A stretch of 15,276 bases of DNA. It comes from Candidatus Sulfotelmatobacter sp. GTDB taxonomy: Bacteria > Acidobacteriota > Terriglobia > Terriglobales > Acidobacteriaceae. Positions 6,567 through 14,384 of the stretch are shown here, piece by piece; positions within the stretch are counted from its first letter, which is position 1; the number at the start of each line of letters is the position of its first letter. The stretch lies in contig JASIEN010000065.1 of NCBI GenBank assembly GCA_030045935.1, positions 1 to 15,276 on the forward strand. Reading direction: 5' to 3'. The notes under the pieces were generated by a model, which saw only the letters and a list, made by a program, of their open reading frames with translations, did not search any database and was not told the DNA's origin. The position numbers were made by a program, and so were the translations under genes.

Positions 6567-8339
6567 TTATGCGGCAACAATGAGCGAAGGCGAAGCCACG
6601 GGCAGCCGGGCAACGACGAGGGTGCCGTTGCCGTTGGATTGAATGTGTAAACTACCGCCGAGCTGGCGCAGACGCTCGCGCATTCCGCGGATGCCGACAC
6701 CCGGCGTACCGCCGGCTTCCATCTCGCGGCGCTTTTCTGGAGGAATTCCCCGGCCGTTATCTTGCACTTCGACTGTCATTTCCGTATCAGAACGTGTAAT
6801 GGTGATCCGTGCAGTCAGGCTGGCGGAGTGACGGTGGATGTTGGTAAGGCACTCCTGCACGACGCGGAAAATAGCCGTCTCTAGGTCTTGCGAAAGGCGC
6901 CCCAGGTCTGATGGCAGATCCAAGTCCACCCGGATTTTGCTGCGCTCGGTAAAGCCATCCAGATAGGAACGCAGCCCGGAGGCCAGGCCAACTTCATCGA
7001 GCAAGGGCGGATGCAGCAGATGCGAGATGGTGCGCAGTTCTCTGGAAAGTTCCTGCACCAGCAAAAGACTCTCGTTCACAGTCTTTGCTGCACTGGCGAA
7101 TAGAGTGGCGGGATTGGTGACGAGCAAATCGAGATTCATGCTGAGAGCGGCGAGAATCTGCCCCGCACTGTCGTGCAGTTCGCGGGCGATGCGGCGCCGC
7201 TCCTGGTCCTGCAGGTGCATCAACTGCCCTGACAGCACGCGCAGGCTCTCTTCCGCGCGTTTCCGCTCGGTAATGTCGCGAATGGCTGTGGTCACCAGCA
7301 AGCCCTGGTCGGTCTGCAGTGGGCTGAGGCTGATCTCGACGGGGAACTCGTGGCCGTCGCTGCTCAGGCCTATCAGCTCAATTCCCGTATGCTTGGTTCG
7401 CAGGCGCTCTTCGCCGAAGAAACTCATGTGTTGCCCATTGCGATCACTGCGGAGCCGCTCAGGAACAAGCATCTCTACTGAACGGCCGAGCATCGCCTGC
7501 TGGCTGTATCCAAACAGTCGTTCGACCTGGGCGTTTGCCAGAACGACGTTGCCCTCGGTGTTGACGACGACCATGGCATCGGGCGCTGCCTCGAGCAGTG
7601 AACGGAATCTTGCTTCCGCCTTCTCGCGTTCGCGCGCGGCTTTTTGCTCGGCGCGAAACTGTTCTTCGGCAACGAGGCGCTTTTCCGCCTCAATACGGGC
7701 ACGCTCCTGAATACCAGCGGCGGCCTTCATTACCTGCAGCACCATCACGTAGACTGCAATTGACAGCAGAGCCACCGCGAGGGATGCCAGCATGATGACC
7801 CACTGTCCGCGGTTCTCCAGCCTCGCGCTCTTCGTGAGTCGCCGATCCTCCTCTTGCTCCATCTCGGCCACAATGTGGCGAAACTGTTCCATGCGCTGGC
7901 GACCCACACCAGAGAGAACGATTTTGCCGGCGTCCATGTCCCGGCCGTCTTCGTCGAGTTGAATCGTCTGTTGGAGGACGTCCATTTCCTCCTGTTCAAG
8001 GCGACGGAGTTGCTGCATTCGCAGCCGCTGGCCCGTATTGTTTTTGATCAGATCCTCGAGCCGCGCCAAATGGCTGTCGAGTTGAGAGCTGGCCTGCTTG
8101 TATGGCTCGAGGTAGATTGGGTCATCGGTGATGAGATAGCCGCGCTGGCCGGTTTCAGCATCGACGACCAAGCCCTGCACTGCGCTCAACTCTTCTTTAA
8201 CCTGATGGGTTTGCTGAATCTGCGCATTTAGGCGGTCATATCCCAGGGCAGCACGGCAGGTGTAGGCCACGATGCCCAGAGTAAGGAGCAGACCCATGGT
8301 CAAAATGAGAAGCAGACGCTGCTGTAGCGTCCCAAACAT
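6567..8339 (-). CDS. CHASE3-PAS sensor histidine kinase (NarL/HisKA_3 type), 590 aa
   Basis: This is an inner-membrane sensor kinase. Layout: transmembrane helix 1 (about 8-28), a periplasmic CHASE3-like domain (about 32-175, with DAETGQRGYLITDDPIYLEPY as its typical block), transmembrane helix 2 (about 180-202), a charged coiled coil (about 204-245), a PAS domain (about 246-360, ending in TAIRDITERKRAEE), a HisKA_3 dimerisation domain (about 373-440, phosphoacceptor His389 in ARELHDSAGQ), and a HATPase (about 483-580). The HATPase N box is ECLTNIHRHS (Asn500), followed by DNGRGIP and GVGIRGMRERL. All key residues are present. The start follows AGGGGA about 8 nt upstream. Such kinases usually pair with a LuxR/NarL-type regulator, but none is encoded in this window. 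The signal and the target genes are unknown. Confidence 0.95.
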   Translation of the reverse strand: MFGTLQQRLLLILTMGLLLTLGIVAYTCRAALGYDRLNAQIQQTHQVKEELSAVQGLVVDAETGQRGYLITDDPIYLEPYKQASSQLDSHLARLEDLIKNNTGQRLRMQQLRRLEQEEMDVLQQTIQLDEDGRDMDAGKIVLSGVGRQRMEQFRHIVAEMEQEEDRRLTKSARLENRGQWVIMLASLAVALLSIAVYVMVLQVMKAAAGIQERARIEAEKRLVAEEQFRAEQKAAREREKAEARFRSLLEAAPDAMVVVNTEGNVVLANAQVERLFGYSQQAMLGRSVEMLVPERLRSDRNGQHMSFFGEERLRTKHTGIELIGLSSDGHEFPVEISLSPLQTDQGLLVTTAIRDITERKRAEESLRVLSGQLMHLQDQERRRIARELHDSAGQILAALSMNLDLLVTNPATLFASAAKTVNESLLLVQELSRELRTISHLLHPPLLDEVGLASGLRSYLDGFTERSKIRVDLDLPSDLGRLSQDLETAIFRVVQECLTNIHRHSASLTARITITRSDTEMTVEVQDNGRGIPPEKRREMEAGGTPGVGIRGMRERLRQLGGSLHIQSNGNGTLVVARLPVASPSLIVAA

Positions 8340-8662
8340 CGTGGCTATCCCCTAGACGCAGAATAATCGATGGCCGGTGCAGCCGCTCTGGTACGAGGTT
8401 CGTGGTTATACATCTCGGGAAAAACTAATATGGGCATTGCGGTTAAAAATACGTTGCCGTTGCCGCCAAGATTTATTGGCTTTGGAACGATCTGGAATTT
8501 TTCGGACCGTGCCGCGCACGAATGGAATGATAAGGCTTTTTCCCCCGGCAACCACTACCGGAAAACTCTTAAGGTGCAGACCGTACCCGTTTGCCACAAG
8601 TTTAGAACAGAAGGGCTGGCGCTGCAACGCGCCAGCCCAAAAAAGGTTGAACGGCGATCGAC
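8340..8662. other. Intergenic region upstream of the histidine kinase
   Basis: These 323 bp separate two minus-strand genes. They hold the hairpin at 8613-8638 and presumably the kinase promoter, but I see no convincing -35/-10 pair. Several open frames here on either strand have no RBS or recognisable protein pattern and are not called as genes. Confidence 0.5.
8613..8638 (-). terminator. Strong hairpin after the WXXGXW gene, probable terminator
   Basis: The stem GGGCTGGCGC / GCGCCAGCCC is a perfect 10-bp pair with a 6-nt loop, starting 24 nt after the stop of the WXXGXW-repeat gene. Downstream on the minus strand the sequence is only moderately T-rich (TTCTGTTCT). A run of six T lies before rather than after the stem, so termination is likely but not textbook. 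It might also work with an antisense A-tract as a weak bidirectional signal. Confidence 0.6.
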
Positions 8663-9757
8663 TTACCCGCGCCCTCTAGGAGCCTGCCTTTCCTGCAAGT
8701 GTTGTTGCTGCTCAGCATGTCGCTGCTGCAACTCCTGTGTCTGTTGCTGATGTCGCTGCTCCATCTGTTGGCGTTGCTGGTCGCTGGCGTGTTGCCGATC
8801 CGCTTGCTGATGTTCCTGTTCCTGGCGCTGCTGAAGTTGCTGCCGCTCCTGCTGCTGTTTCGCGAACAGCTTGTCCTGTTGCTGCTGGTACTTGCGGTCG
8901 CGATTGGCGTCGCCGGTGTTTGGAACAGGCATATGCTGCTGAGCTGGAAGTTCGTTGGGGTGAACTGCAGGACGGCCTCCAGCTTCAGTACGTGGCGGTT
9001 CCGCCCCGCGGTTTGCCGGAGGGTGGTACGGTCCTCCCGCTTCGCGGGCTGCGACCGCTCCCTCGCGGAATTCGCCCCCCCGTGCGGTCGCGGCTATGGG
9101 CGGGCGCCCTTGATTTGCTGATGCCCGCAACTGAGGATTTCCACGGGCTGCCTCCATTTGTTGTTGCTGGGCAGCGACGCGAGGCAAATGACGCTCGCGG
9201 GCATAAGCCTCATCTTCCGCCGTCGGGCGCGCCTCAACGCCGCCGTTGCCGCCGTTGTAGCTGACGCGATTCTCTGTAATGTTCGTAATGCGCTCGTTGT
9301 AGACGTTGTGAATGATGGTGACGTTCACGTTCATCACGTCACGGTTATAGAAGAAGTGGCCGTCCTGCCATCGCCCGCCGACGAAGCCGACTCCAAAATA
9401 GCCAAAGCCGTAGTTAATGCCGCCGTAGAAGCCGACATGCGGTCCCCACCAGCCGTCATAAAAAACAAACGCGCCGTCGACCCAGGCCCAATAAGGCGGA
9501 GTCCAATAGTATTCAGGTTCAGGCGCGAGGACCCACGTCCCCGGCACCCAGTAATAGTCTTCGACATCAGGATCCCATGCCCAATAGCCGGGAGTCCAAA
9601 TGTAGCCGTCTTCCGGGCAGACCGGCTGCTCGTAAACAGGAATCGCGGGAGGCCCGAATGCAACGGAGATCCGGAGTTGTCCCAAAGAAGCCGAGGAAAG
9701 CGCCAGCACCGCTAACAGCAACAACAAAACACGACTGCAGACAGTACCCATCTTCAT
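8663..9757 (-). CDS. WXXGXW-repeat exported protein with Gln/His-rich tail, 364 aa
   Basis: This is an exported protein of unknown role. Residues 1-27 are a signal peptide (hydrophobic LLLLLAVLAL, cleavage near ASLGQ). Residues 50-130 carry WXXGXW-type aromatic repeats: WTPGYW (54-59), WVPGTW (70-75) and WTPPYW (85-90, Gly replaced by Pro). A Gly/Tyr/Phe-rich stretch follows (GFYGGINYGFGYFGVGFVGG region). Residues about 175-285 are Ala/Pro/Arg-rich and look disordered. Residues 289-357 are a low-complexity Gln/Arg/His tail, probably coiled coil or disordered. The frame is open to an ATG at 9838, but the ATG at 9757 follows AGGAGG with a 7-nt spacer and starts the signal peptide, so it is chosen. 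A surface or envelope function is typical for such proteins, but the mechanism is unknown. Confidence 0.9.
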   Translation of the reverse strand: MKMGTVCSRVLLLLLAVLALSSASLGQLRISVAFGPPAIPVYEQPVCPEDGYIWTPGYWAWDPDVEDYYWVPGTWVLAPEPEYYWTPPYWAWVDGAFVFYDGWWGPHVGFYGGINYGFGYFGVGFVGGRWQDGHFFYNRDVMNVNVTIIHNVYNERITNITENRVSYNGGNGGVEARPTAEDEAYARERHLPRVAAQQQQMEAARGNPQLRASANQGRPPIAATARGGEFREGAVAAREAGGPYHPPANRGAEPPRTEAGGRPAVHPNELPAQQHMPVPNTGDANRDRKYQQQQDKLFAKQQQERQQLQQRQEQEHQQADRQHASDQQRQQMEQRHQQQTQELQQRHAEQQQHLQERQAPRGRG

Positions 9758-10062
9758 CGTTGCACCTCCTGTGCAATTGTGCTTCGCTTGCCCGCCCATA
9801 CTTTGCGCGCGGATGTGCGAGGCGGGATTGGCACGCATAGATTAGACTAAGTTTGAAATCTCCGGCAACGCGGAGTTACAGGTGCTCATTCAATCGCTTG
9901 GTGATCTTGGACCCTAAACAGGTTATTATTCGCCGTCCGATTGCAGCATTCTATAGGGTTTTTTACCTACCTTATAGCTGCGTGTCTGGCGACTACGGCT
10001 TTCTCCCTAGTCCGCCAACTCTGCATTCATTTCCCCTCGCGATATGATCGACCGGGTCACCG
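9758..10062. other. Divergent intergenic region between the WXXGXW and FAD-enzyme genes
   Basis: These 305 bp must hold promoters for both directions. On the plus strand TATGAT at 10043-10048 is a fair -10 element only 14 nt before the ATG at 10063, and TTATAG at 9972-9977 is another; neither has a good -35. A small hairpin (CTCCG, 6-nt loop, CGGAG) lies at 9860-9875. No gene is seen. Confidence 0.4.
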
Positions 10063-12012
10063 ATGTCCAGCCGACAAATGGGCAATCCAAAATCTGAACG
10101 TCGAGACTATGCCAGCCTCGGCATGACATCACCGATCACGCGGCGCGATTTCCTTGGCTCCGCCTTGCTTGCTTCCGGCGCTGTGCTGCTACAAGGCAAA
10201 ACCCCCGCACAACTGGTCGCGCAACAGGATGATTTCAGCGGCTACGGTGGCGTGGGCGAATACGGCAATTCCAACGGCAACACGCTTGCCGTGCTCGAAG
10301 CCGGCCACGCCATACGCGACGGTCTATACGATCCGCTTCCCAAAGAAGTCATTGATACGGGTGAGTTCTACGACTGCGTAGTTGTAGGCGGGGGCATCAG
10401 CGGATTGGCCGCGGCACTTTTCTTTCGACGAGAGGGCGGGCCGAAGATGAAATGCCTTGTTCTCGAAAACCATCCAATCTTCGGCGGTGAGGCTAAGCAG
10501 AATGAGTTTGTGGTTGATGGCAAGCGGCTGATCGCGCATCAGGGGTCGGCGATCTATCAGATCCAATATCCGCACAGCTTTCTGGCGCAGTTCTACGATT
10601 CGATCGGTCTGCTTACGCCGGAATTGAAGTATCAGAAATGGGGCGGAAACCAACCTGAATTTCCCCTCTCGCGCACCCCTTACGAAGCGGTTGGCTTGCA
10701 GCACGGGCAATACGGCTTCTGGTTTGGCGCGAAGTTCGGCCGGCAGCCGGGCATGTGGCTGATCGATCCTGTTGGAAAAAGCTTAGAAGGTGCTCCCGTT
10801 GCGAACGCGACGCGCGTCGAGTGGCTACGCTGGCTAAAGGGCGAGCCAAGCGAAAAGAAAAAATTCGAACGCCCGAAAGCGCAGGGCGATGAAATTTCGC
10901 GCTATCTCGACTCGATCACGCTCGAACAGCATTACATGGAGCGTTTCGGGCTGGGCCGGGAAACGGTTCGAACCTTTCTATCTCCCGTGGAAGGCGGCGG
11001 TTCGGGTCTGGGACCGGATGCATTGTCGGCCTATTCGGACTATGCCTTTGAAATGCTGCATCCGCTGCCGGAAGAGCAGGGTGGATCAGACCAGATGTTT
11101 CCCGGCGGCAATGCGACGATTGCCCGGTTGATGTTGAAGAATCTGATTCCCAATTCGATACCTGGGCCGGCCAGCGTCGAAGGCGTTTGCGGGAACCACG
11201 TGAACTTTGCGGCGGTCGACGATCGGGCAAATCAGGCGAGGGTTCGTCTGTCATCGACTGCCATCCACATTCAGCATGATGGCGACGCGAGCAAAGCGGG
11301 CTCGGTGACGATTGTTTACCTGAAGCAAGGCAAGCTTTACCGCCTGAAAGCTCGGTCGGCTGTGATGGCTGGCGGATGCTGGACAACCAAACACATCGTC
11401 AAAGATCTTCCGGAGACGCACCGCAATGCCTACGCGCAGTTTTATCGCTCCCCCTGCATGATGGCGAATGTCGCCGTCAGGAATTGGCGATTCCTATACA
11501 AAATGGGAATGACTGGCTGCCGCTGGTTCGAAGGCACCGGTAATTACATGGATGTTTGCAAACTAGCGCTGACTGGAATCGAGGATACGACAATTAATCC
11601 AGATGCGCCGGTTGTTCTTAGCCTGAAAGTTTTGTACTCGTATCCAGGATATTCCACAGAAGATCAGGGGAATCGAGGCCGCGCCGAAATGTTGAGCACG
11701 TCATTCCGCGAATATGAACGCCAGATTCGCGAGCAGTTCACTGAGATGTTTGGGCCAGGCGGATTTGAGGCAAGGCGAGATATTGCGGGAATCATCCTGA
11801 ATCGCTGGGGACACGCCTATCTCAGCCCGCAGCCGGGATTTTTCTTTGGAAGTAATGGCCAGACTGCCCCTCGAGAGGTCCTGCGCCGTGCGCCTTTTGG
11901 CCGCATCGCTTTTGCCAACACCGATCTGGCGGGATGCATGGACCACCGCTACTCCATTCTGGAAGCGCGAAGAGCGGTGGGGCAGTTGCTCGATCAGGTC
12001 TTAATGGCATAA
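10063..12012 (+). CDS. Tat-exported FAD-dependent oxidoreductase, spermidine dehydrogenase-like, 649 aa
   Basis: This is a predicted periplasmic flavoprotein. A Tat signal, TRRDFLGSALLASGAVLL, is at about residues 26-43. The FAD-binding Rossmann motif VVVGGGISGLAAALF lies at about 106-120. The C-terminal block RIAFANTDLAGCMDHRYSILEARRAVGQLL closes the FAD site and is typical of the spermidine dehydrogenase-like group. Length suits that group (about 620-650). Known SpdH oxidises spermidine at a secondary amine; substrate identity here is inferred from overall resemblance and could differ. No Shine-Dalgarno marks any start. ATGs at 10063, 10078 and 10123 are possible. I keep 10063 because, as I recall, relatives have a short extension like RRDYASLGM before the Tat motif, but 10123 would give a classic Tat peptide of normal length. 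It stands alone, with no transporter or cytochrome partner beside it. Confidence 0.85.
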   Translation: MSSRQMGNPKSERRDYASLGMTSPITRRDFLGSALLASGAVLLQGKTPAQLVAQQDDFSGYGGVGEYGNSNGNTLAVLEAGHAIRDGLYDPLPKEVIDTGEFYDCVVVGGGISGLAAALFFRREGGPKMKCLVLENHPIFGGEAKQNEFVVDGKRLIAHQGSAIYQIQYPHSFLAQFYDSIGLLTPELKYQKWGGNQPEFPLSRTPYEAVGLQHGQYGFWFGAKFGRQPGMWLIDPVGKSLEGAPVANATRVEWLRWLKGEPSEKKKFERPKAQGDEISRYLDSITLEQHYMERFGLGRETVRTFLSPVEGGGSGLGPDALSAYSDYAFEMLHPLPEEQGGSDQMFPGGNATIARLMLKNLIPNSIPGPASVEGVCGNHVNFAAVDDRANQARVRLSSTAIHIQHDGDASKAGSVTIVYLKQGKLYRLKARSAVMAGGCWTTKHIVKDLPETHRNAYAQFYRSPCMMANVAVRNWRFLYKMGMTGCRWFEGTGNYMDVCKLALTGIEDTTINPDAPVVLSLKVLYSYPGYSTEDQGNRGRAEMLSTSFREYERQIREQFTEMFGPGGFEARRDIAGIILNRWGHAYLSPQPGFFFGSNGQTAPREVLRRAPFGRIAFANTDLAGCMDHRYSILEARRAVGQLLDQVLMA

Positions 12013-12486
12013 GTGTTTTGGCGCCTTGGTTAGGTTTTCTGAGGATTCCGTCAGGCAGCCTGGCGCAAGTCTGCGCATGCATTTTTTCAACAGCAACTTG
12101 AACCTCGCCCCGCTTTTCTGCTACAAAGAACAAATCACAGCCGCTTCATTGCGCTTACCGCTGTCTGGGGATGTAAACTGAGGCTATTGCCTCCTTAGCC
12201 GTGCAACGCTATGCGTGCGCGTTTGTGTGCAGTAAGTCTGTTGGAGTGCGTAAGCACGAGTTCCGCAGACAAGATTTGGGTCCCCATCCACGTCTTGGAG
12301 TTTGAATGCGGTTCTGCACGAAGTTCATCGTCGGCTTTATTCCCACCAACGCTTGTGTTATCCGTGTCCTATCTTGTGGATCTATTGTTGAATTTCGCAA
12401 CCTTTTTCAGCCCCTTACCTCTAAACTAAACATCATCAGCTCAGGTATTTCGTTCCCATTTCTGCCCACCGCCGGAGGAAGTTAAT
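12013..12486. other. 474-bp intergenic region before the dehydratase genes
   Basis: I see no gene here. An open frame on the plus strand (12211-12429) and another on the minus strand lack an RBS and protein-like composition. The part near 12357-12390 (TTATCCGTGTCC, then CTTGTGGATC) resembles a dispersed intergenic repeat recalled from other genomes. The only plausible -10 noted is TAAACT at 12175-12180, with TTGCGC 19 bp upstream, which is weak. The end of the region carries the strong RBS of the next gene. Confidence 0.4.
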
Positions 12487-14280
12487 ATGGCGACAAATCT
12501 CGTCCAGATTGAAAACGAATCCGAAATCAAGCAACGCCTGGAAGCAGAACGCGCCCGCCTGCGCAAGATAGCCGGACTCGACACGCCTACGCATTTTCAT
12601 CGGCCAGTGGAGCGGGCGTTCACAGCGGAGCAGAGGCCGCACACGACCATTCTGTTTGGTGGCTTCACCTGGAAGCACGAAGACCTGATTCGCGCCGTCT
12701 TCCAGGGCTGCGGCTATCGCTGCGAGAAGCTGCCGGTGCCGGATGTTCCCGCCTTCCAGATCGGCAAAGAGTTCGGCAATAACGGGCAATGCAATCCGAC
12801 GTATTTCACGGTCGGCAATCTGGTGCAGTATTTGCAGTTCCTCGAAAAGGAAGGGCTGTCGCGCCAGCAGATTCTGGACGATTACGTCTTCTTCACCGCC
12901 GGTTCCTGCGGCCCGTGCCGCTTCGGCATGTACGAGGCCGAATACCGCTTCGCGTTGAAGAATGCTGGCTTCGACGGCTTCCGCGTGCTGCTGTTCAAAG
13001 ACAGCGACGGAATCAAGGCCGCCTCCGGCGAACCGGGATTGAAGTTCACGATCGATTTCGGCTTCGGCATGTTGAACGCACTGCACATGGGCGACGTGAT
13101 CAACGACTTGATTTATCAGATTCGTCCGTATGAAGTGAACAAGGGCGAAACCGATCGCGTGTTTCACGAAATGGTTGAGAACCTGTGTGCAGACCTGAAA
13201 AACCGCAAGTCGTTCGAGATCGAGCAGAGCGCACCCAACTGGCTGAAGCCGAAGGTCAAGAGCAACAAAGTTCTGCGCAACATGTTCAACGTCTTCGGCA
13301 AGTGGCACGAGCACATGTGGGGCAAGGACTATCTGAATGCGCTCCAGACTGCGCGCGAGAAGATGGATGCGATCGAGGTCGACCGCACCCGCGTGAAACC
13401 AGTCGTGAAGATCACCGGCGAATTCTGGGCGCAGACCACCGAGGGCGACGGCAACTTCCACATGTTCGAGTTTCTGGAGCGCGAGGGTTCGCAGGTGCTG
13501 GTCGAGCCGATCGCAACTTGGGTCGCGTACCTGATGTATCAGGCCAAGGCACATGCCAAGGCGAAGTGGCCGGTGAATCGTCCGCATCGCAATCCGGAAT
13601 GGCACGCGTTCAAGAAGCAGTTTGCCAACTACATCGGCCTGCGCAAAAAGCTGTGGGGCATTGGCGCCGGGCAGCGCATGTGGAACTTCTTCTATCACCG
13701 CACCATCAAGAACCTCGGTGGCATCACGCACCATCTCGTGCCGCAGCAGGAACTCGCCGACCTGGCGCATCCTTTCTACAACCAGTTCGCGCGCGGCGGC
13801 GAAGGACACCTCGAAGTCGGCAAGAACGTCTACTACACCGTGCACAAGCTCTGCCACATGGTGCTGGCACTGAAGCCGTTTGGCTGCATGCCGTCATCGC
13901 AGTCGGATGGAGTGCAATCGGCGGTGATCAACAAATTCAAAGACATGATCTTTCTGCCGATCGAAACTTCCGGCGAAGGCGAAGTCAATGCCCACAGCCG
14001 CGTGCAGATGGCGCTGGGCGAGGCGAAAGTGAAGGCCAAGGCAGAATTCGAAGAGTGCCTGAAATCGACCGGCAAGAGCATGGCCGAAATTCGCGAATAC
14101 ATCGACGAGCATCCCGAGCTGAAGCGGCCGTTCTATCACGTGCCACATCGCGAGGGCGTTGCCGGAACCGCGGCACAGTTCATTCTGCACGTCAGCGACA
14201 GAATCGACAAAGACACGCGCTTCTGGAAGAAGTCGCGCGTGCGCGTGGCTGAGACTGCACCGGCAATGTCGGGCGACTAA
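12487..14280 (+). CDS. 2-hydroxyacyl-CoA dehydratase-like subunit (COG3581/DUF2229-type), 597 aa
   Basis: The protein resembles the non-ATPase part of the large 'acyl-CoA dehydratase activase-related' proteins and the dehydratase component of 2-hydroxyglutaryl-CoA/benzoyl-CoA-type enzymes. These bind [4Fe-4S] clusters and receive electrons from an ASKHA activase. Cysteines likely to bind clusters are in GCGYRC (75, 79), NNGQCNPT (102), TAGSCGPCRFG (141, 144), HKLCHMV (456) and FGCMPSSQSDG (467). The motif GQCNPTYFTVGNLV and the late MPSSQSDGVQSAV are the clearest family marks. The N-terminus (1-30) is a charged helix. The protein is predicted to be soluble and cytoplasmic. The start has GGAGGAA about 6 nt upstream. 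The activase gene follows after 104 bp, so they probably form one functional unit. The substrate is unknown; an activase-like electron-transfer role without CoA substrate is also possible. Confidence 0.82.
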   Translation: MATNLVQIENESEIKQRLEAERARLRKIAGLDTPTHFHRPVERAFTAEQRPHTTILFGGFTWKHEDLIRAVFQGCGYRCEKLPVPDVPAFQIGKEFGNNGQCNPTYFTVGNLVQYLQFLEKEGLSRQQILDDYVFFTAGSCGPCRFGMYEAEYRFALKNAGFDGFRVLLFKDSDGIKAASGEPGLKFTIDFGFGMLNALHMGDVINDLIYQIRPYEVNKGETDRVFHEMVENLCADLKNRKSFEIEQSAPNWLKPKVKSNKVLRNMFNVFGKWHEHMWGKDYLNALQTAREKMDAIEVDRTRVKPVVKITGEFWAQTTEGDGNFHMFEFLEREGSQVLVEPIATWVAYLMYQAKAHAKAKWPVNRPHRNPEWHAFKKQFANYIGLRKKLWGIGAGQRMWNFFYHRTIKNLGGITHHLVPQQELADLAHPFYNQFARGGEGHLEVGKNVYYTVHKLCHMVLALKPFGCMPSSQSDGVQSAVINKFKDMIFLPIETSGEGEVNAHSRVQMALGEAKVKAKAEFEECLKSTGKSMAEIREYIDEHPELKRPFYHVPHREGVAGTAAQFILHVSDRIDKDTRFWKKSRVRVAETAPAMSGD

Positions 14281-14286
14281 AAGTAT

Positions 14287-14353
14287 TTACCGCCGAAACG
14301 CAGAGATCGCAGGGAGCTTCCTATTGTTTTCGCCTCGGCGTTCTCGGTGGTTA
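14287..14353. repeat. Inverted repeat pair between the dehydratase and activase genes
   Basis: The left arm (14287-14316) contains ACCGCCGAAACGCAGAG. The right arm (14327-14353) contains CTCGGCGTTCTCGGTGGT, its near-perfect reverse complement with one bulge and one mismatch. The RNA would form a long hairpin. The left arm shares CGCAGAG with the pair at 1459-1558, so both belong to one class of intergenic repeat. There is no T-run after it, so it is not an obvious terminator, but it could attenuate transcription or set the ratio of the two proteins. Confidence 0.6.
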
Positions 14354-14384
14354 ATGATTCTCGTACTGCGACGAAAGGAACTTG

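Noticed and set aside
7027..7710. Plus-strand open frame of 227 codons
   Set aside because: It is antisense to the histidine kinase, where PAS and HisKA_3 motifs are intact. Ser/Arg-rich composition indicates a shadow frame.
8699..9715. Several plus-strand open frames with Leu-rich or Val/Ala-rich translations
   Set aside because: They are antisense to the WXXGXW-repeat gene; the poly-Leu appearance comes from reading the Gln codons of its tail in reverse.
10969..10978. GGTTCGAACC, which resembles a tRNA T-arm
   Set aside because: It is inside the FAD-enzyme coding frame and no cloverleaf arms surround it.
12436..13857. Long open frame of 473 codons on the minus strand
   Set aside because: It is antisense to the dehydratase-like gene, whose cysteine motifs, RBS and family pattern are clear. 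High GC at third positions keeps the complementary frame open.
13185..14252. Plus-strand open frame of 355 codons in another frame
   Set aside because: It lies wholly inside the dehydratase-like gene, is Arg/Gln/Ala/Gly-rich as shadow frames are, and has no RBS.
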